Assembly: GCF_007050985.1 (NCBI RefSeq) | Contig: NZ_VHSF01000003.1 | Span: 62,001-126,000 of the forward strand | Reading direction: 5' to 3' | Source: Christiangramia sabulilitoris | Lineage (GTDB): Bacteria > Bacteroidota > Bacteroidia > Flavobacteriales > Flavobacteriaceae | DNA: 64,000 nt | Part shown: positions 58,666 to 64,000 of the stretch, in pieces | How the letters are laid out: every line of letters starts with the position of its first letter | Position numbering within the stretch: position 1 is the stretch's first letter | Position numbers and translations under genes: made by a program | The notes under the pieces: model-generated | Seen by the model: only the letters and a program-made list of their open reading frames with translations | Told to the model about the DNA's origin: nothing | Databases searched by the model: none

Positions 58666-58905
58666 TCTTCCTTGGTCACTGGAACTGACTTCAACCAGTG
58701 ATTCGCACCATTTTGAATCAGATTTTATCTGAATCTACATAGAAACATCATCTTATTAATGGTAAAAAACTCATCAACAGTTGCAGGGAAGGCTGCATCC
58801 CGGAATTTTCAGTAAGATCGAAACTCGCCAGAGATCCTGAAATCGCTAAGGCTCATCGGGATAAGCGATCTCTACGCCCTCGCAAGAGCGAGGGCGAGAG
58901 CCTGC
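58666..58905. other. intergenic region between convergent genes with hairpins
   Basis: It contains a hairpin CACTGG..CCAGTG (58677-58700) and a perfect 9-bp GC-rich stem CGCCCTCGC/GCGAGGGCG with an AAGA loop (58875-58896), 9 bases after the icmF stop. No gene is seen. Confidence 0.6.
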
Positions 58906-61900
58906 TTACATATTTCTTCTGTATTGTCCTCCAACTTCAAACAAGGCATGGGTGATCTGCCCTAATGAACAAACTTTGGTTGCTTCCATAAGCTCTTCAA
59001 AAAGGTTCTCATTGTTTACAGCCGCCTTTTTAATTCTCTCCAGGGTTGCTTCAGCCTTAGACTCTTTAGCTTTATGCAATGTTTCTAAAGTGGTGATCTG
59101 GTGTTCTTTCTCTTCTTCAGTAGCTCTAATTACCTCTCCCGGGGTAACCGTTGGAGATCCTGTTGAGCTTAAAAATGTATTTACGCCAATTATTGGGTAA
59201 TCCCCATTATGTTTCAATGTCTCATAGTAAAGACTTTCTTCCTGGATCTTACCACGTTGATACATGGTTTCCATCGCACCAAGAACTCCTCCTCTTTCAG
59301 TGATTCTGTCAAATTCTGTCAGCACAGCTTCTTCAACCAGGTCTGTCAATTCTTCAATTATAAAAGATCCCTGGATAGGGTTTTCATTCTTGGTAAGACC
59401 TAATTCCTTATTTATGATCAACTGTATCGCCATGGCTCTTCTAACCGAAGCTTCTGTAGGCGTGGTGATCGCTTCATCATAAGCATTTGTATGCAACGAA
59501 TTACAGTTGTCATAGATCGCATAAAGTGCCTGAAGCGTTGTTCTTATATCATTAAAATCGATCTCCTGGGCATGCAAAGATCTACCTGAGGTCTGTATAT
59601 GGTATTTCAGCATCTGTGCCCTGGAATTAGCACCATATTTATGCTTTAATGCTTTAGACCAGATCCTTCTCGCTACACGACCAATAACAGCATATTCCGG
59701 ATCTACTCCATTCGAGAAAAAGAAAGATAAATTTGGCCCGAACTTATTAATATCCATGCCTCGGCTTAGATAATATTCCACATAAGTGAAACCGTTCGCC
59801 AAAGTAAAAGCAAGCTGTGTTATAGGATTGGCTCCTGCTTCTGCAATATGGTATCCAGAAATTGAAACCGAATAAAAGTTCCTTACTTTTTCCTCGATGA
59901 AATATTCCTGGACGTCACCCATTAGCCTAAGAGCGAATTCCGTTGAGAAAATACAGGTATTTTGTGCCTGATCTTCTTTTAGTATATCTGCCTGGACAGT
60001 TCCACGAACCACACTGATGGTTTCAGCCTTGATCTTTTCATAAACATCCTTAGGCAATACCTGATCTCCTGTTAATCCCAGAAGCATCAAACCTAAACCG
60101 TCATTACCTTCCGGCAGTTCTCCACGATATACAGGTCTCGCTATACCATTGTCATCATATAATTCTTTCAGCTTAGCTTCAACTTTCTCTTCCAGGCCAT
60201 TTTCCTTGATGTACTTTTCACAATTCTGATCTATGGCCGCATTCATGAAAAATCCAAGTAACATGGGGGCAGGTCCGTTGATGGTCATACTCACTGAAGT
60301 CATCGCGTCTGCCAGGTCGAAACCAGAATACAATTTCTTGGCATCATCAAGACAGCAAATAGATACTCCTGAATTTCCAATCTTTCCATAGATATCCGGA
60401 CGGTGATCCGGATCGTTTCCATAGAGAGTTACCGAGTCAAAAGCCGTAGATAAACGTTTTGCAGGTAGTCCCGCACTAACATAATGAAAACGCCTGTTAG
60501 TTCTTTCTGGTCCACCTTCACCGGCAAACATCCTGGTAGGATCTTCTCCTGTTCTTTTGAACGGATACAATCCTGCGGTGTATGGAAACTCTCCCGGTAC
60601 ATTTTCCTGCAAGATCCAGCCTAGAATATCTCCCCAGGCTTTATACTTTGGAAGTGCTACTTTCGGGATCTGGGTATGTGAAAGTGATTCTGTATGTGTA
60701 TCGATCTTTATCTCTTTATCGCGAACTTTAAAACTGTAAACCGGCTCCCTGTATTTAGTTACCTTTTCGTTCCATCCAAGGATCATTTCCCAGTTATATG
60801 GGTCCAGATCCATTTTGGTTTTATCAAATTCAGCAATAAGCAATTTTAGAAAATCATCATTCCCGTCATTCTGAACCTGGTTCAGGATCTCATCTGCATC
60901 CAGTCCGTTTTTTGTAAGGTAAGCTGTCTCATTACCGGCCGATGAGAAATTAGCTACAGAAAGTATTGTTTTATATATTCCGTAAAGCCTCTGCGCAACC
61001 TCTACCTGGGCACTGGCTTTTTCATCGTAACCTCTGTTATTTTCAGCAATTTCTGAAAGGTAGCGGGTACGCTTTGGCGGGATCACGAAGATCTTCTCAC
61101 TCATTTCCTTAGAAATTTCGAAAGTAGAAGTTAAACCCGATTTCGTTTTCTCCTCTACAACATCCATGATGCTTTTGTAAAGTGTGTTCATCCCGGGATC
61201 GTTGAACTGAGACGCTATAGTTCCAAATACCGGAAGCGTATCTGCATCTGTATGCCATAACTGATGATTACGCTGATATTGCTTTTTAACATCTCTAAGT
61301 GCATCCTGTGCTCCTCTTTTATCGAATTTGTTGATCGCAACGAGGTCTGCGAAATCCAGCATATCTATCTTTTCCAGCTGAGTGGCAGCTCCAAATTCTG
61401 GTGTCATCACATATAAGGAAACATCAGAATGATCTAAAATCTCAGTATCACTTTGGCCTATTCCCGAAGTTTCAAGAATGATCAGGTCAAAACCTGAAGC
61501 TTTAAGCACATCTACCGCTTCTGCCACATGCCTGGATAATGCAAGGTTTGCCTGCCTTGTAGCCAATGAGCGCATGTAAACACGCTCGTGATTAATTGAA
61601 TTCATACGAATTCTATCCCCGAGTAAGGCTCCACCAGTTTTCTTTTTTGAAGGATCTACAGATACGATCCCTATATGCTTATCTGGAAAGTCCATTAAGA
61701 ATCTTCTTACCAGCTCATCTACCAGACTAGATTTCCCTGATCCACCGGTACCGGTAATACCCAGAACCGGAGTGTTCTTAGTTTTATAAGAATTCTTATC
61801 AAAAAATCTTTCGAATTCCTCATGCCTGTTTTCAGCCAATGAGATAAGCCGGGAAATGGTGTTAACATTTTTATTCTGCAGGTTTTCTGCAACTTTATCA

Positions 61901-62358
61901 GAATCTTTCAAGCAAGGAACTTCATTATCTACTCTTTTGATCATATCATTGATCATCCCCTGAAGTCCCATTTCCCTGCCATCATCTGGAGAATAGATAC
62001 GATCTATTCCATAATCCATCAATTCTTTGATCTCATCTGGAAGGATCACTCCACCTCCACCACCGAAGATCTTAATATGCCCGGCTCCTTTTTCATTCAA
62101 AAGGTCAAACATATATTTAAAATATTCGGTGTGCCCTCCCTGATAAGAGGTCATGGCGATGGCCTGGGCATCCTCCTGGATCGCACAATTCACCACTTCT
62201 TCCACACTACGGTCATGCCCAAGGTGGATCACTTCAACTCCGGTAGCCTGGATGATACGGCGCATAATATTTATAGCTGCATCGTGGCCGTCAAAAAGGG
62301 AAGCTGCGGTTACAATTCTTATTTTATTTTCAGGTTTATAAGGGGTTTGTTGTTCCAT
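58906..62358 (-). CDS. icmF: fused isobutyryl-CoA-type mutase IcmF
   Basis: The 1150-residue protein joins three parts. A B12-binding domain (about 12-145) has the DGHD motif at 23-26 (H25 is the lower cobalt ligand). A MeaI-type GTPase has Walker A GTGGSGKS (203-210) and a downstream NKFD motif. A mutase domain (about 560-1120) contains [25 protein letters not shown]. Phe in RMFAGEG replaces the Tyr of methylmalonyl-CoA mutases, which fits isobutyryl- or pivalyl-type acyl-CoA substrates. It interconverts branched and linear acyl-CoAs using adenosylcobalamin. A probable promoter lies at 62386-62414. Confidence 0.93.
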   Translation of the reverse strand: MEQQTPYKPENKIRIVTAASLFDGHDAAINIMRRIIQATGVEVIHLGHDRSVEEVVNCAIQEDAQAIAMTSYQGGHTEYFKYMFDLLNEKGAGHIKIFGGGGGVILPDEIKELMDYGIDRIYSPDDGREMGLQGMINDMIKRVDNEVPCLKDSDKVAENLQNKNVNTISRLISLAENRHEEFERFFDKNSYKTKNTPVLGITGTGGSGKSSLVDELVRRFLMDFPDKHIGIVSVDPSKKKTGGALLGDRIRMNSINHERVYMRSLATRQANLALSRHVAEAVDVLKASGFDLIILETSGIGQSDTEILDHSDVSLYVMTPEFGAATQLEKIDMLDFADLVAINKFDKRGAQDALRDVKKQYQRNHQLWHTDADTLPVFGTIASQFNDPGMNTLYKSIMDVVEEKTKSGLTSTFEISKEMSEKIFVIPPKRTRYLSEIAENNRGYDEKASAQVEVAQRLYGIYKTILSVANFSSAGNETAYLTKNGLDADEILNQVQNDGNDDFLKLLIAEFDKTKMDLDPYNWEMILGWNEKVTKYREPVYSFKVRDKEIKIDTHTESLSHTQIPKVALPKYKAWGDILGWILQENVPGEFPYTAGLYPFKRTGEDPTRMFAGEGGPERTNRRFHYVSAGLPAKRLSTAFDSVTLYGNDPDHRPDIYGKIGNSGVSICCLDDAKKLYSGFDLADAMTSVSMTINGPAPMLLGFFMNAAIDQNCEKYIKENGLEEKVEAKLKELYDDNGIARPVYRGELPEGNDGLGLMLLGLTGDQVLPKDVYEKIKAETISVVRGTVQADILKEDQAQNTCIFSTEFALRLMGDVQEYFIEEKVRNFYSVSISGYHIAEAGANPITQLAFTLANGFTYVEYYLSRGMDINKFGPNLSFFFSNGVDPEYAVIGRVARRIWSKALKHKYGANSRAQMLKYHIQTSGRSLHAQEIDFNDIRTTLQALYAIYDNCNSLHTNAYDEAITTPTEASVRRAMAIQLIINKELGLTKNENPIQGSFIIEELTDLVEEAVLTEFDRITERGGVLGAMETMYQRGKIQEESLYYETLKHNGDYPIIGVNTFLSSTGSPTVTPGEVIRATEEEKEHQITTLETLHKAKESKAEATLERIKKAAVNNENLFEELMEATKVCSLGQITHALFEVGGQYRRNM

Positions 62359-62385
62359 TTCTAATTCTTAGGGATTTTAAGAGCC

Positions 62386-62414
62386 GCAATTTACGAAAAT
62401 TGTAAATTTTTCAA
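62386..62414 (-). promoter_or_regulatory. probable promoter of icmF
   Basis: On the minus strand TTG (62412-62414), 18 bases and TAAATTGC (62386-62393) fit the consensus with two differences at the end of the -7 box. It lies 27 bases before the ATG. Confidence 0.4.
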
Positions 62415-62501
62415 GGCTTTCTTCACAATAGTATAAATTTCTATGAAGCATGATATGAAGTGAGGTCATTTGTTTAATTTTAAAAGAACAAAAAGCATAG
62501 C

Positions 62502-63353
62502 ATGGCTAAAATCACTCTGCTAATTCATTGCGCGGACACCTCCGGGATCATAGCCTCTGTCACTTCATTTTTTCATTCCCATAAAGGTAATATAATCTAT
62601 ATCGATCAATATGTAGATAACGAGAACAAAACCTTCTTTATGCGTCTGGAATGCGAATTTCAATATGAAATTAAGTTGAATGAATTGAAGAATAAATTTG
62701 AATACGAAATTGGCACTCCATATAATATGGTCTGGCAGTTGTTTAGTAGTGATACCAGGTTGAGAATGGCAATTTTCGTTTCTAAATATGATCATTGTCT
62801 TTATGATATTTTAAGCAGGTACAAATCCGGTGAATTAAGCCTGGATATCCCTATGATTATTAGCAATCATGAAGATCTTAAGCATGTAGCCGAGAATTTT
62901 GATATTCCGTTTTACCATATACCCGTCCAGAATGGAGAGAAGAACATAGCCGAACGTGAACAGCTTGAATTACTGGAACAGGAGAAAATAGACTTTATAG
63001 TTCTGGCCAGGTATATGCAAATTGTTTCGACCAGAATGATCGATAAGTATCCGAACAGGATTATTAATATTCATCATTCATTTCTACCCGCCTTTGCCGG
63101 GGCCAAACCATATCATTTCGCTTATAAACGCGGGGTAAAGATCATCGGGGCAACCTGTCATTATGTTACAGATGAGTTAGATGCCGGACCGATCATCGAA
63201 CAGGATATTGCGCGAATTTCACATAGCCATGCGGTAAGGGATCTTATTTTGAAAGGAAGGGACCTTGAAAAAATAGTTCTTGCCCGCGGAATTAAACTAC
63301 ATCTTGAAAGAAAAACCATGGTTTATGATAACCGGGTTATAGTTTTTACCTGA
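62502..63353 (+). CDS. purU: formyltetrahydrofolate deformylase
   Basis: The 283-residue protein has an N-terminal ACT domain (LLIHCADTSGIIASVTSFFHSHKGNI). The formyl-hydrolase catalytic domain follows with INIHHSFLPAFAGAKPYHFAYKRGVKIIGATCHYV and the DELDAGPIIEQD block that supplies the catalytic Asp. It releases formate from 10-formyl-THF, balancing one-carbon pools. It is divergent from icmF. Confidence 0.95.
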   Translation: MAKITLLIHCADTSGIIASVTSFFHSHKGNIIYIDQYVDNENKTFFMRLECEFQYEIKLNELKNKFEYEIGTPYNMVWQLFSSDTRLRMAIFVSKYDHCLYDILSRYKSGELSLDIPMIISNHEDLKHVAENFDIPFYHIPVQNGEKNIAEREQLELLEQEKIDFIVLARYMQIVSTRMIDKYPNRIINIHHSFLPAFAGAKPYHFAYKRGVKIIGATCHYVTDELDAGPIIEQDIARISHSHAVRDLILKGRDLEKIVLARGIKLHLERKTMVYDNRVIVFT

Positions 63354-63454
63354 ATTGTGTCAACACCATTAAATTCCTCGGTTTTAGGTTTATTATAACT
63401 TTTATCAAACCGGGAATTTACTTTTTGCTTTTATATTTGAAGAAACTACTATTC

Positions 63455-64000
63455 ATGAAAAAGCTTACCGTCCTTTTTGCGATCCTGCTATTCTCTTCCT
63501 GCGCTGAATTACAACAAATTGCCACGCAATTACCTAATGGATACGGTGTATCTGATAGTGAAATAGGCTCTGGCCTGAAACAGGCATTGCAGTTTGGGAT
63601 AGACAAGGAGGTTAGCAGCTTAGCCAGAGAAGATGGTTTCTTTAAAAATGAACTGGTACGTATTGGGCTTCCGCCAGAATTGCAAAAGGTGGATAAAACC
63701 CTGAGAGATGTTGGCCTTGATGCCCTTGCCGATAAAGGAATAAAGGTTTTGAATCGTGCAGCGGAAGATGCTGTAAGCGAAGCGATTCCGGTGTTCGTGG
63801 ACGCAGTGAAAGGTATTAGCTTCACAGATGCGCGTAATATCCTTTTAGGAGCAGATAATGCCGCCACGGTATATCTTTCCTCCAGAACAGAAAAAGAGCT
63901 TTATGCCAGGTTCAATCCTATTATTACAAATTCGTTAGATAAGGTTGGCGCTACCCAGGTCTGGAAAAGTATAATTCAAAAATATAATTCGCTTCCTATT
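63455..64000 (+). CDS. DUF4197 lipoprotein (partial, 3' end outside window)
   Basis: The ATG at 63455 begins a lipoprotein signal (KLTVLFAILLFSSC, lipobox FSSC, Cys15). DUF4197 follows with the pattern GLKQALQFGIDKEVSSLAREDGFFKN and VFVDAVKGISFTDARNILLGADNAAT. The 182 codons seen have no stop, so the protein continues past the window edge. Family function is unknown. The start fits the short leader after purU. Confidence 0.88.
   Translation, partial: MKKLTVLFAILLFSSCAELQQIATQLPNGYGVSDSEIGSGLKQALQFGIDKEVSSLAREDGFFKNELVRIGLPPELQKVDKTLRDVGLDALADKGIKVLNRAAEDAVSEAIPVFVDAVKGISFTDARNILLGADNAATVYLSSRTEKELYARFNPIITNSLDKVGATQVWKSIIQKYNSLPI

Overview
The window is chromosomal DNA from a member of the Bacteroidota, most likely a marine-type Flavobacteriaceae (Gramella/Christiangramia-like; this is inferred from gene families and not checked against a database). 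Supporting signs are the AT-rich sequence, several promoters of the Bacteroidota form TTG-N17..19-TAnnTTTG, a 1118-residue SecA without a C-terminal zinc motif, a DnaJ with only half of its zinc-binding motifs, and many families typical of the phylum (DUF4199, DUF6249, DUF6268, DUF4920, DUF4197, DUF2911). I see no rRNA, tRNA, CRISPR array or classical insertion sequence.

Layout. Positions 1-11785 (minus strand) hold one tightly packed exopolysaccharide/capsule operon. It starts with a Wza-like lipoprotein and a Wzc-like tyrosine kinase, followed by a Wzm/Wzt-type ABC exporter, a pyruvyl transferase, several methyltransferases, a sugar aminotransferase and a NeuD-like acyltransferase cut by the window edge. 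Positions 11786-13340 are gene-free and full of repeats: heptamer tracts, REP-like hairpins and a tandem composite module. From 13.3 to 22.6 kb there are plus-strand housekeeping genes: an ABC-F ATPase, a four-helix-bundle protein, a methyltransferase, a LolD-like ATPase, a cobalamin adenosyltransferase, a DUF2795 protein and secA. From 23 to 31 kb there are two ECF sigma factor operons with recognisable autoregulatory promoters, a GIY-YIG nuclease gene embedded in a REP-like repeat array, an M23 peptidase, Ohr and MeaB. From 31 to 44 kb, mostly on the minus strand, come PAP2, MATE, an M28 peptidase, PPK2, a sigma-54-type response regulator, MscS, an ABC-2 exporter and dnaJ-grpE. From 44 to 64 kb come YceI, MnmD, IlvE, CrcB, a PII-Amt-porin ammonium unit, an MFS transporter, Lrp, the fused mutase IcmF, PurU and a partial DUF4197 protein.

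Genes that work together. Three B12-related genes (PduO-type adenosyltransferase, MeaB, IcmF) lie in one 64-kb window. PII, Amt and an outer-membrane porin form an ammonium uptake unit. GrpE and DnaJ form a chaperone pair. Each ECF sigma gene overlaps a gene for a small membrane protein, a likely anti-sigma factor.

Most noteworthy. (1) A 101-residue GIY-YIG gene sits exactly between the left and right arms of an 86-bp REP-like palindrome. Its start codon is flush with one arm and its stop codon is shared with the other, and four gene-less copies lie next to it, so it looks like a minimal nuclease-associated repeat element. (2) An S23/Avd-like four-helix-bundle gene is flanked by inverted heptanucleotide tracts, and tracts with the same 7-bp period but different sequences recur at many gene borders. 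(3) Divergent TGTAAC-N17-CGTC promoters lie in one palindrome between an ECF sigma gene and a membrane protein gene.
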